64,000 nucleotides of DNA from Streptacidiphilus sp. 4-A2 (GTDB taxonomy: Bacteria > Actinomycetota > Actinomycetes > Streptomycetales > Streptomycetaceae). The DNA lies in assembly GCA_014284505.1 (NCBI GenBank), contig JAAFYY010000001.1:4402001-4466000 (forward strand), given 5' to 3'. Below the pieces are notes generated by a model. It ran no database searches, was not told the origin of the DNA, and saw only the letters and a program-made list of their open reading frames with translations. How positions within the stretch are numbered: position 1 is the stretch's first letter; every line of letters starts with the position of its first letter. Positions 16,898 to 25,778 of this stretch are shown piece after piece. The position numbers were made by a program, and so were the translations under genes.

Positions 16898-18377
16898 GTG
16901 ACCCAGATCCCCACGGAATCCAGAATCACCAGCGACACCGAGTCGCTGCCGCCGCAGGCGCCGAAGGGCCTCCTGGACGCCTACTTCAAGATCAGTGCCC
17001 GCGGTTCGACCGTCGGCGCCGAGATCCGCGGTGGGCTCACCACCTTTATGGCGATGGCCTACATCATCGTGCTCAACCCGATCCTGCTCTCGGGCGCCGA
17101 CATCACCGGCCACCATCTGAACCCGGGTCAGATCACCACCGCCACGGCCCTGGCCGCCGCGGTGACCACCATCTGCATGGGCCTGATCGGCAATGTGCCG
17201 CTGGCCGCGGCCGCCGGGCTCGGTGTCTCCGCCGCGCTGTCCACCATCATCGTCCCGCACTGCTCCTGGTCCGAGGCCTTCGGCTTCTGCATCATCTACG
17301 GCGCGCTGATCGTGCTGGATGGTGGTCTCCGGCTTGCGCGAGAAGGTGATGAACGGCATCCCGCTGCCGCTCAAGCACGCGATCACCATGGGCATCGGCC
17401 TGTTCATCGCCTTCATCGGCCTGGTCAACGCCGGTTTCGTCGGCCGCAACCCGTCCAACCCGGTACAGCTGGGCACCAACCCCGAGGGGCACCTCCAGGG
17501 CTGGCCGGTCGCGCTGTTCGCGTTCACCCTGCTGCTGATCTTCGTGCTCCAGGCCCGCAGGACGCCCGGCGCGATCCTGATCGGCATCGTCTCCGGTACC
17601 GTGCTGGCCGTGATCGTCAACGCCACCGGCGCTGTCTCCGTAGCCGACTGGGGTGGCGCCACCTCCGTGCCGGCGCTGCACGGAAGCCCGTTCTCCGCGC
17701 CGAACTTCGGCCTCTTCGGTCACGTCAGCGTGTTCGGGGCCTTCAGCAGCGGCAAGAACGGCATGGGCTTCATCAGCGCCTCGGTCGCGGTGTTCACCCT
17801 GGTGCTGGCCGGCTTCTTCGACGCCATGGCCACCATCATCGGTGTCGGCACCGAGGCCGGTCTGGCCGACGAGCAGGGCCGGATGCCCGGCCTGACCAAG
17901 GCCCTGCTGGTGGACGGCGCCGGCGGGATCATGGGCGGTCTGGCCGGAGCCTCCGGCAACACCGTCTTCGTGGAGTCCGCCACCGGCGTCGGCGAGGGTG
18001 CCCGCACCGGCCTGGCCAGCGTGGTCACCGGCAGCGTGTTCGCGCTGATGCTGTTCTTCTCCCCGCTGGCCCAGGTGGTGCCCGGCCAGGTCGCGGCCGC
18101 GGCGCTGGTGGTCGTCGGCTCGATGATGATGGCGCAGGCCCGACACATCCCCTGGGCCGACCGCGAGATCGCCATCCCCGCCTTCCTGATGTGCGCGGTC
18201 ATGCCGATGACGTACTCGATCACCGCGGGCGTCGGCGCCGGCGTGATCTCCTACGTCGCGATCAAGGCCGGCACCGGGAAGTGGCGCGAGCCGGGAGGCC
18301 TGATGTGGGGGCTGACTCTGGTCTTCTTCATCTACTTCTTCATCGGCCCGATCCAGTCCCTCCTCGGCGTGCACTGA
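16898..18377 (+). CDS. NCS2 family (AzgA-type) purine permease (one apparent frameshift)
   Basis: About 492 residues, with 12 or more membrane helices. The N-terminal GAEIRGGLTTFMAMAYIIVLNP is the signature of the AzgA-like NCS2 branch, which takes up adenine, guanine, hypoxanthine and xanthine; later blocks include FFDAMATIIGVGTEAGL and SGNTVFVESATGVGEGARTG. GTG 16898 is preferred (GGGAG 8 nt upstream) over a TTG at 16883. The frame breaks near 17320, where one extra base precedes ATGGTGGTCTCC; removing it gives GALIVLMVVSGLREKV. It lies directly after the xanthine dehydrogenase genes, so it most likely supplies their substrate. Confidence 0.9.
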
Positions 18378-18430
18378 ACCGACGCCGTTCATCACCTCTC
18401 CCTCCACCGACCGTCCACCGATCACCCACC

Positions 18431-18470
18431 GACCGTCCACGACCCTCCACGACCCTCCACGACCCTCCAC
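18431..18470. repeat. Four tandem copies of a 10-bp unit before the xdhC-type gene
   Basis: GACCGTCCAC followed by three identical GACCCTCCAC units at 18431-18470, with an ACCGACCGTCCACC direct repeat just upstream. The array occupies the short gap between the permease stop and the Shine-Dalgarno GAAGGAG of the next gene. Confidence 0.8.
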
Positions 18471-18490
18471 GACCGAAGGAGCGCAGCAGC

Positions 18491-19771
18491 ATGCAGGAGA
18501 TCGCCGACCGACTCGACGCCTGGCACCGTGCCGGACGCCCCTTCGCCGTGGCCACCGTGGTGTCCGTCTCCGGGAGCGCCCCGCGCGACCCGGGGGCGGC
18601 CCTGGCCGTGGACGCCGACGGCGAGGCCGTCGGCAGTGTCTCGGGCGGTTGTGTGGAGGGGGCGGTGTACGAGCTGTGCCAGGAGGCGCTGAGCACCGGC
18701 ACGCCGGTGCTGCACCGCTTCGGCTTCAGCGACGAGGACGCCTTCGCGGTCGGTCTGACCTGCGGCGGCATCATCGATGTCTTTGTCCAGCCGGTCACCC
18801 CCGGCGCGGACGCCGGTATTGAAGCCGCACTGGCGTACCTCGCCTCGGGCAGCCCGGTGGCCCTGGTCCGCGTGGTCGAGGGCCCGGCCGGGCTGCCGGG
18901 CGCGGCGCTGGCGGTGACCGCCGACACCCACCACGGTTCGCTCGCCCGCCCCGGTTCGCCGGCCGGCCCCGGTGCCGGACTGCCGGAACTGCCGCCCGGC
19001 TGCCGGCTCCCGGCGCTGGAGCAGGCCGCCGTCCTGCACGCCCGCGCCATGCTGGACAACGGCCGCACCGGGCAGTTCAGCCTCGCCCTGGACGGCCGCC
19101 CGTGCGACCCCTCGGCCGAGGAGACCGCCACCTTCTTCGTGGAGTCGCATGTCCCGGCCCCGCGCATGATCGTCTTCGGGGCGATCGACTTCGCCGCGGC
19201 CGTCGCCCGCATCGGCGGCTTCCTCGGCTATCACGTCACCGTCTGCGACGCCCGCCCGGTGTTCGCCACCGAGCGCCGCTTCCCCAGCGCCGACGAGGTG
19301 GTGGTCGACTGGCCGCACCGCTACCTGGACGCCGAGGCCGAGGCGGGCCGGCTGGACTCGCGCACCGCGCTGTGCGTGCTGACCCACGACGCCAAGTTCG
19401 ACATCCCGCTGCTGGAGCGGGCCCTGCGGATGCCGCTCGGCTTTGTCGGTGCCATGGGCTCCCGCCGTACCCACCTGGAGCGGCTGGACCGGCTGCGCGA
19501 GGCAGGCCTGACCGACCTGGAGCTGAACCGGCTGCGCTCCCCGATCGGCCTGGACCTCGGCGCGCGCACCCCGGAGGAGACCGCCGTCGCGGTCGCCGCC
19601 GAGATAGTCGCCCACCGGCGCGGCGGCACCTGCCTCCCGCTCAGCGCCCACACCGGCCCGATCCACCACGACCACCCCAGCCCACCGCCCCACGCCGCAT
19701 CGCCTGAACCGCCACGCCCGCGCCCTGGTGAATTCCCTCGAAAAAGGCAACACATGTTCGACCGGACATGA
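18491..19771 (+). CDS. XdhC/CoxI family molybdenum-enzyme maturation factor
   Basis: 426 residues. XdhC-like proteins bind the Mo cofactor and insert it, with the sulphido ligand, into xanthine dehydrogenase. The N-terminal XdhC_CoxI domain shows SGSAPRDPGAALAV and GSVSGGCVEGAV (conserved Cys); the C-terminal Rossmann domain shows MIVFGAIDFAAAVA, CDARPVFATERRF and GAMGSRRTHLERLDRL. ATG 18491 has GAAGGAG upstream. The last 40 residues (Pro/His rich, after CLPLSAHTGP) are low complexity, so the natural stop may be slightly earlier. As last gene of the xdh-permease block it serves the enzyme encoded upstream. It should not be confused with the XdhC name used for FeS subunits in enterobacteria. 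Confidence 0.9.
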   Translation: MQEIADRLDAWHRAGRPFAVATVVSVSGSAPRDPGAALAVDADGEAVGSVSGGCVEGAVYELCQEALSTGTPVLHRFGFSDEDAFAVGLTCGGIIDVFVQPVTPGADAGIEAALAYLASGSPVALVRVVEGPAGLPGAALAVTADTHHGSLARPGSPAGPGAGLPELPPGCRLPALEQAAVLHARAMLDNGRTGQFSLALDGRPCDPSAEETATFFVESHVPAPRMIVFGAIDFAAAVARIGGFLGYHVTVCDARPVFATERRFPSADEVVVDWPHRYLDAEAEAGRLDSRTALCVLTHDAKFDIPLLERALRMPLGFVGAMGSRRTHLERLDRLREAGLTDLELNRLRSPIGLDLGARTPEETAVAVAAEIVAHRRGGTCLPLSAHTGPIHHDHPSPPPHAASPEPPRPRPGEFPRKRQHMFDRT

Positions 19772-20029
19772 TCACCGATATCCCCCGGGGGAATTCCCGG
19801 GGCCACCACGGCGCCACAGGGCAGCAGTTGACGTCCCGAACCCGTCGTCAAGGACATTTGTCACACTCGGCGGACCCAGGTACCGCACGTCTCCATTTCA
19901 CTTCCATCACGCCCACGAACGCCCCCTTCCGCGATTTCGGAAGAGGTCTACCTTTTTGAATACCAGGGGCTGCCGGTGTTCCGCCGACAGGCGGCGCGCC
20001 GGCCGAACAATTCAAGGGGGAGAACAGCC
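19772..20029. other. Intergenic region before the membrane-anchored protein gene
   Basis: 258 bp between the XdhC-type gene and the next coding region. GC content is clearly lower than around it (stretches such as CCTTTTTGAATACCAGGGGC). A strong Shine-Dalgarno AAGGGGGAG precedes ATG 20030. No gene or clear hairpin was found. It marks the boundary between the purine block and the accessory stretch. Confidence 0.4.
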
Positions 20030-20703
20030 ATGGGTGATGAGAACCAGTTCCCACCGGAGGAAGAGGCACCGCTGCCGGGCGGCGGCAGGGGGTGGCTGAA
20101 GGTCACCGCGCCGATCGGCGCGGTGGTGCTGATCATCGCCGCCTTCTTCATCGGCCAGGCCACAGCGTCCACCCCGAAGGCGAAGACGGCCGCACCGCTG
20201 CCCGCAGTGACCGTGACGGTCACCGCGACCCCTTCCGCACCACCGTCCGCACCCGCGTCGAGCCAGCCCTCCGCCGGCACCAGCGCCGCCGCCGACGGGG
20301 CAACCGCCACCACCGCCCCGGGCGCGACCGTGGCCGCCGGCACCCAACTGGCGTCCTACAGCTTCCGGATGCCCGCCAACTACTACGCCCCGCTGGGCCT
20401 CACCGCGCCGACGCAGTCGATCATCCTGTCCCAGGTCACCGAAGACGTGGAGTGGAGCAACGGCGCACTGCTCGTGGGCCCGGGCGACAAGATCTTCAAC
20501 CTCGCCAACGGCGCGACCCCGACCTACCAGTCCTGCAGCACCGACATGCTGGTCTCGGACTCCTCCAACAGCACCCCGGGGAGCGCCCTGTGCGTCCTGG
20601 AGACCACCGACCACTGGGCAGGCATCACCGTCACCTCAGCCAACCCCAACGGCCAGCCCCCTCCATCGTCCTCCACGTCACCCTCTGGCAGGGCGCCAAC
20701 TGA
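20030..20703 (+). CDS. Membrane-anchored exported protein of unknown function (one apparent frameshift)
   Basis: About 224 residues: a 22-residue acidic/Gly cytoplasmic start (MGDENQFPPEEEAPLPGGG), one membrane helix (VTAPIGAVVLIIAAFFIG), a Ser/Thr/Ala/Pro linker of about 55 residues typical of cell-wall spacers, and an extracellular domain starting at LASYSFRMPANYYAPL with two Cys that may pair. No family is recognised. The frame breaks near 20655 in a C5 run; with one more C the protein ends ...SIVLHVTLWQGAN just before a hairpin at 20713. Without the correction translation would run through the hairpin and the convergent gene, which is implausible. Confidence 0.75.
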
Positions 20704-20712
20704 CCCACCCAC

Positions 20713-20735
20713 GCCCGCCCCACCCAGGGGCGGGC
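20713..20735. terminator. Hairpin terminator between convergent genes
   Basis: GCCCGCCCC (20713-20721) pairs with GGGGCGGGC (20727-20735), 5-nt loop, between the stop of the membrane-anchored protein gene and the stop of the DinB gene. Confidence 0.7.
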
Positions 20736-20764
20736 ACACCCACGCCCTTGCCGAAAAGTCGTAT

Positions 20765-21322
20765 TCAGCGCGGTACGGCTCCGTCCTGCCCGCGGTAGAG
20801 GTCGCGCAGCAGGGAAATCTCAGCACCGTGATGGATCAGCTCCCTGTTGACGTGCAGGACCCTGTTCTCCATGGGAAACCGCTCGGGACCCACCACGGGC
20901 GGTTTCTCCAGGTCGGCGTCCGAGAGCGCGCGGACTCCCGCGTTCCATCTCCCGTACATCTCATCGAGCTGATTCAGCGCCTCGTCAGCGGTCCCCGCGT
21001 AAGCGAATGTCTCGGCGTCGACGTCCTGGCCGCCGAAGTACCAGCCGACCCGATAGCCCAGGCACGAGACGATGATGTGCGCCAGCCGCCAGGCAATCGT
21101 GGTCACCGGCGCCGGCACCGGGCCAGGGGACGCGAAGTCCATCGTCCACTCACCAGAACCTGCCAAGATCGGTGCGGCCGACGTGCCACGTGGGCGGATG
21201 CTCCAGCAGTCGCGCACCGGCTCCCAGAAGTACTCCTCGTCGGCAAGACCGTCCAGCCGCGGCCGCAGGTTCGTGCGCCAGTGCCAGTCCAACTGCTCCG
21301 CGAGCCCCTCGCTTCTTGTCAT
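20765..21322 (-). CDS. DinB/MDMPI-superfamily protein (putative thiol-dependent enzyme)
   Basis: 185 residues with the DinB four-helix bundle layout: an N-terminal LAEQLDWHWRTNLRPRLDGL helix, the TTIAWRLAHIIVSCLGYRVGW helix with a metal-binding His, and C-terminal HVNRELIHHGAEISLLRDLY with two more His. These three His are the metal site in DinB and mycothiol-dependent isomerases, which often act as thiol-S-transferases in actinomycetes. The substrate is unknown. ATG 21322 leads straight into the conserved helix. The frame is intact. A second member of the superfamily is encoded at 23451-24233, on the other side of the repeat protein. Confidence 0.82.
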   Translation of the reverse strand: MTRSEGLAEQLDWHWRTNLRPRLDGLADEEYFWEPVRDCWSIRPRGTSAAPILAGSGEWTMDFASPGPVPAPVTTIAWRLAHIIVSCLGYRVGWYFGGQDVDAETFAYAGTADEALNQLDEMYGRWNAGVRALSDADLEKPPVVGPERFPMENRVLHVNRELIHHGAEISLLRDLYRGQDGAVPR

Positions 21323-21536
21323 TTCCGCACACTACATACGACGGAGACCTGGCTACGACCCTCGCGGACGCCGTCGCCCGCCGTGGGCCGCGAGACCGTA
21401 CCGCACCGGGGAATGACGCTGGGGGCTCAAAGAGGTCTTGGGCGCTGCTCGATGGTGCCGGGGCCAGCGACCGCGATGGAACCGTCAAGTCCCATCGCGA
21501 CCCCGGCCCTGGAAGGCTGTTTCCTGCCGTCGTCCG

Positions 21537-23181
21537 TCAGCTGTCGGAGCGGAATGCCCCGTGGACCCGCAGGTCGCCCTGGATCGATACCTGCCCGTCG
21601 TTGGTGTGCAGGATCCAGGCGCCTCCATTGCGGACCGACAGGTGCCCGTTGGCGTTCACCTTTCCTTGGAACCTCGACTCCCCGTGGACCCGCAGGATTC
21701 CGTTGGTGGAGAGGTCGCCGCCGACAACGACGCCACGGTTGGCGTTCACCTCGCCCTCGGCATCAAGGCGGCCGTGGACAATCAGCCGCGGCGGGCCGTC
21801 CTGCGTCTCCAGCACGTTGTCGACCGTCAGCCCACCCTGGAGGGTGAGGCGTTCCTTGATCTGGCCCCGGCGGGTGAGCAGGTCGTTCAGGTCCGCCTTG
21901 CCGGCCGCGACGGTTCCCCACTGGTGGTCTCCGGCGCCCTGGAACACGTTCAGCCCGGCGGGTGGGAAGTCGATCCATCCGTCACCCGCCGTGGGTCCCT
22001 GCACCCATTTGGTGTTGATGCCGTCCAGGTCCGCCCTGTGAGCGGCGACGGTTCCCCACTCCCGCGTTCCGTCCTTGCGCACGTTCACCCCGGACTGCGG
22101 GAACTCGATCCATCCCTTGCCGGCATCGGAGTCCCCACCCACGTGGTGTTCACGCCGTTCGCACTGATCTTGTCAGCCGTGACAGTGCCCAAGTCGACTC
22201 CCCCGCCATGGCCGACCCTGATCCCGTCGGGCGGGAACTGGATCCATCCGGCGCCGTCGTCGCGGCCCCGCACCCACGTCGCGGCCACAGTGTCGACGTC
22301 CGCCTTGGCGGCCACCACGGTGCCGAGCGCGTTCGCATCGTCACGGACCTCGGCACCCTGCCCGGTGAAGGTGATCCGACCCCTGCCGGTCGTCCCTTCC
22401 ACCCACGGGGTGTGCACCCCGACCGACGCAGTCATGCTCTCGAACTCGGGGCTGCGCAGGTGGACGGTGGTGGTGAGGCAGAACCCAGCCGCTGCGAGCC
22501 CGGGACCTTGGCGATCAGGGTGTAGGTGGCGTCCCGCTTCGGCTCCTGGCCCGGCTTCGGGCGCCATTCCCAGCCGGTTTGGCTCTTGGCCAGTGGTGGG
22601 ACGGTCTCCAGGAGACCGTCCGGGCCCTGGATCTGGTAGTCGAGGCCCTCGGGTCCGTCCCATCGCAGGAGGACATCCCCACCCACCGCCACCAGGGACT
22701 CCTCCGGACGGAAGTTGCGCGGCGCCCTGGCCTCCTGCTTGAGCAGGCTCAGGGTGGCGTGGTGCTTCTGCACATAGGCGCCGTTCGCGGCCCTCTCCGT
22801 CACGTGCAGCAGGACCAGTCCCGGCTTGCTGGAGACCGGGAAGCCGTCCAGCACCAGGGCCATGGAGCCGGCCTCCCGGAAGTACGTGTTGTCCTTGGCG
22901 GTCACGGTGAGGACACCGGTGTTGTCGTCCCAGACGACGCTCGGGTCTTCCCCCGGCTTCGTCCCGGTGTTCTGCTCGACCCGCACGTCGACCGTCTTCG
23001 GATCGACCGTCAGATCGCTGTCCGCCTGGCCGACGGGCACTCGTATCTCGACGGAATGCCAGATCACTTCGTTGAAGGTCGGATTGGAGACGACGATGTG
23101 GACCGCGCCCCGGGACTCCTCGCCTGCCTCCGGTACCTGCGGGGCCGGGTCGGTGAGGATTTCGTAGTTCAGAGAAGCCAT
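21537..23181 (-). CDS. Modular repeat protein with ~42-residue WVxG/GWIxFP/GTVxAxKAD repeats and beta-solenoid-like tail (two apparent frameshifts)
   Basis: About 548 residues, no signal peptide. Residues 1-240 look like beta-sandwich domains (VHIVVSNPTFNEVIWHSVEI; LRWDGPEGLDYQIQGPDG). Residues 265-435 hold four tandem repeats of about 42 residues, each with W-V-x-G, GWIxFPxxGxxV and GTVxAxKADxD, for example WVQGPTAGDGWIDFPPAGLN and WGTVAAGKADLNDLLT. The tail (LTLQGGLTVDN, LIVHGRLDAEGEVNANRGVV, LRVHGESRFQGKVNANGHLS) repeats short beta strands as in bactofilins or phage fibre tips. The frame breaks near 22497 and near 22128 (one base missing each); conserved repeats continue across both. No family is recognised. 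It may be an adhesive or structural fibre; this is inference. Confidence 0.75.
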
Positions 23182-23450
23182 CGCTGAAGACCCCCAGTTT
23201 GTGACGTGCGGGCACTCGCCCCCACGGGCGCAGCCCCTGTAGCACAACACTCATCGGACAGCCCAAGAACCCCAATTCGCCATAACCGGCGTGAAACCGA
23301 TCAGCACTGTCCGAAACGGGACAACCGGCAGGGCCCGCTCCGGCGGGTCGAGGTTCCCGGGCGTGGGCTCGGCCGGGCCGGTTTCCCCGCGCTGTACCCG
23401 CTGGGAAAACCGCTGTCGGGCGAATGGATCAGGGTGATAGAACTACCGCC

Positions 23451-24233
23451 GTGCACAAGACCTTGGAGTTTCCCGAGTTGCTGCGGCTGATCGACGAACG
23501 TGCAACCGCGTTCCGCGCCGTGATCGCCGCCGCGCCCAGCCTCGACCTGCCCGTACCGACCTGCCCCGAGTGGACGCTGTCCGACCTGGTGCAGCACATC
23601 GGCGAGGGCCGCCGCCGCTGGGCCGCCACCGTCGCCGCCGGGCCGGACGCCACGTCCAGGACCCCGGCCGAGGGTGACACGGTCGCGCCGCAGGAGCGCG
23701 AGGCCTTGCTGGCCTGGCTGGCCGCCTCGACCGAGCTGTTGCTGGCGGCCCTGCGGGAGGCCGGTCCGGACCAGGGCTGCTTCACCGGCTGGGGTTACAC
23801 GCAGACGCCGCACACCGCCGGTGGCGTCGCCCGGCACCAGGTCCAGGAGATCGCGGTGCACACCTACGACGCCCAGCTGACCGTGGGCGAGCAGGCCTCA
23901 CTTCCTGTCGAGGTGGCGCTCGACGGTGTCGAGGAGAACCTGTTCATCGCCAGCTTCTCCACGAGCGCCTGGCCGCACAAGCCCACCGCCTTCGACTTCC
24001 ACGCCACCGAGGGCCGCTCCTGGCGCCTCACGGTCGACGGCGACGGTGCACGGACCACCCGGCTGCCCGCTACCGGCCAGGACCCGGACGCGGCCGGCTT
24101 CTCCGTTCGCGGCACGGCCAGTGATCTGGTCCTCTACCTGTACCAGCGCATTTCGGTGGACTCCCTGCAACTCGACGGGGACCGGGGGCTGCTCGACCTG
24201 CTCTGGGCCTGGGAACCGGAGGACTGGGCGTGA
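23451..24233 (+). CDS. Maleylpyruvate isomerase-type mycothiol-dependent enzyme family protein
   Basis: 260 residues with the N-terminal MDMPI metal-binding bundle (VPTCPEWTLSDLVQHIGEGRR with the CPEW/H motif, and HTAGGVARHQVQEIAVHTYD with further His ligands) and the C-terminal SCP2-like domain (LTVDGDGARTTRL to GTASDLVLYLYQR). Family members use mycothiol and a divalent metal for isomerisation or S-transfer. GTG 23451 is chosen because homology begins with HKTLEFPELLRLIDER; an ATG at 23424 adds nine residues. A TAGAAC box 6 nt before the GTG suggests a leaderless transcript. The frame is intact. It is convergent with the small secreted protein gene, with a terminator between. Confidence 0.87.
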   Translation: MHKTLEFPELLRLIDERATAFRAVIAAAPSLDLPVPTCPEWTLSDLVQHIGEGRRRWAATVAAGPDATSRTPAEGDTVAPQEREALLAWLAASTELLLAALREAGPDQGCFTGWGYTQTPHTAGGVARHQVQEIAVHTYDAQLTVGEQASLPVEVALDGVEENLFIASFSTSAWPHKPTAFDFHATEGRSWRLTVDGDGARTTRLPATGQDPDAAGFSVRGTASDLVLYLYQRISVDSLQLDGDRGLLDLLWAWEPEDWA

Positions 24234-24341
24234 CGACACGCCACCTGTGACTGCTCATGTGATGTGGCGGGACTCGCCATGTGACGTGGGCAGCTGCCGA
24301 GCGGGTGGTGGAGGCTGTGCGTCGGAGCTCGGCGCGGGCGA

Positions 24342-24378
24342 GGCGGCCGAGGGGGGAGTTGACCCCTCGGCCGCCTTT
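24342..24378 (+). terminator. Strong hairpin terminator with T tract
   Basis: GGCGGCCGAGGGG (24342-24354) pairs perfectly with CCCCTCGGCCGCC (24363-24375), 8-nt loop, followed by TTT on the plus strand. It separates two convergent genes and can serve both. Confidence 0.85.
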
Positions 24379-24404
24379 GGGCCCGGCTCAGCGAGCAGTT
24401 GCGG

Positions 24405-24800
24405 TCAGTTGTTCAGACAGGCGTTGACCACAGGGCTGCCGTTGACGTAGGCGTCACCGCAGTAGGTGCCGTGGGGTGCGATCCCGGACCAGGTCCACGA
24501 GTGGGAGGAGCCCCAGCCGCTGCCGCTCCAGGTCACCGGAGCACCGTCGCCGGCGGGGGTGGTGGGCCAGAAGGTCACGCTGCTCGGGCTGTTGACGTGG
24601 ACCTGCTCCGTCACGGTCCAGGAACCGCTGTTCTGAGTGAGACTGAAGCAGACCTCGGGGTTCGCGGCGGTACAGGTGTACGAGTCGGGGTGAACCGTGG
24701 CGGCCGAGGCGGTCGTGGCGCCCGCGGCGCCGATGCCGGCCAGGGACAGGGCGAGCGCGGCCACCTGCGTTGCGGTCCTGGCCGAACGGGAAATGCGCAT
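24405..24800 (-). CDS. Small secreted protein of unknown function
   Basis: 131 residues. A clear signal peptide (MRISRSARTATQVAALALS, cleavage after TTASA near residue 33) is followed by a mature domain of about 98 residues rich in Ser, Trp, Thr and Gly (WTVTEQVHVNSPSSVTF, SGSGWGSSHSWTWSGIAPHG) with four Cys, probably two disulphides. The composition suggests a small beta protein. No family is recognised. The upstream region at 24801-24960 is AT-rich for this genome and probably holds its promoter. The frame is intact. Confidence 0.8.
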   Translation of the reverse strand: MRISRSARTATQVAALALSLAGIGAAGATTASAATVHPDSYTCTAANPEVCFSLTQNSGSWTVTEQVHVNSPSSVTFWPTTPAGDGAPVTWSGSGWGSSHSWTWSGIAPHGTYCGDAYVNGSPVVNACLNN

Positions 24801-24966
24801 CGTTTGATCCTTACCTCGTGGGATTCTTCTGTCCGACCGGCACCCGGTCGGGCAGGAATGAATCTGCCCAAGGCCGCTAACAAGTCTCTAATATTCCTCC
24901 GGAAGGACGTCCTACGTTCACCGAGCGTCTCTGACCTGGCGTCAATTCACCTGCTTAACACCCAGG

Positions 24967-25676
24967 TCAGGCGCGCTCGGCGATCAACAGGGCGAGCCCG
25001 TCGAGGATGCGGGCGAGGCCGAAGTCCAAGGCCTGGTCCTGGCCGCCGTGCTGGAGGGTCGAGGTGAGGGCGGCGCTGAGGGGGGGTAGCGGTCGGCGCG
25101 GGTCCGGAGGAGTTCGGCGAGCACGGACATGATCTGGACGTCCGGGTCGGCGGACTGGCCCGCGGCGCCGACCTGGTGGGCGATGCCGCGGACGTGGCCG
25201 GAGAGCAGGGCGACGGCGTCGAAGCACTCACTGCCGGTGAGGCCGAGGCCGTCGAGGGCGGCGACGGCCTGTTCCATCCAGGCAAGTTCCCTGGGGCCGA
25301 TGGGGCGGGCGCCGACGGTTGCCTCCAGTAGCCAGGTGCGCCGGCAGAAGACCTCGGCCAGGGCCCGGGACCAGTCGCCGAGGCACTGCCGCCAGTTGGC
25401 GCCGGGGTCGGTCGGCGGGGGTTCGCCGATGGCGGCCTCCAGCATCAGGGCGACCAGTTCGGCGCGGCTGGAGACATAGCGATAGAGCGACATCTTGGTG
25501 AAGTCGAGCAGCGCGGCGACCCGCTGCATGGAGACCGCGGCCAGCCCTTCGGCGTCGGCGATCTCGACTCCCGCGGCGGCGATCCGGTCCAGGCTGAGGC
25601 CGGGGCGGGGGCCCCGGGCCGGTGCGGGGCGGGGTTCCCACAGCAATCGCATGCCTTCGCTCCACTCGTCGCCCAT
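24967..25676 (-). CDS. TetR/AcrR family transcriptional regulator (one apparent frameshift)
   Basis: About 236 residues. The HTH is at residues 32-75 (LDRIAAAGVEIADAEGLAAV, MQRVAALLDFTKMSLYRYVS), followed by a TetR C-terminal ligand domain ending LDFGLARILDGLALLIAERA. The frame breaks in a G7 run at 25081-25087; with one more base the C-terminus continues as PPLSAALTSTL. ATG 25676 (GGAGCGGAG upstream) is preferred over 25733. It is divergent from a flavin monooxygenase gene with two dyads between them, the classic layout for a repressor whose ligand is the substrate or product of the enzyme, often an antibiotic-like compound. Confidence 0.88.
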
Positions 25677-25729
25677 GCGCTCCGCTCCCTCTTCCGCTTG
25701 CCATCCCCTGGAAACTGCGTCTACCGTAC

Positions 25730-25756
25730 ACACTATCGACAGTGTCCATCGGACAC
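25730..25756. promoter_or_regulatory. Two adjacent dyads in the tetR-monooxygenase divergent promoter
   Basis: ACACT-N6-AGTGT at 25730-25745 and GTGTCC-ATC-GGACAC at 25742-25756 overlap by four bases (GTGT). They lie midway between the start codons at 25676 and 25779, so they are the likely operator of the TetR regulator. The dyads are seen directly; the binding partner is inferred. Confidence 0.65.
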
Positions 25757-25778
25757 AGTTTTCGGGGAGTGATGTGCA

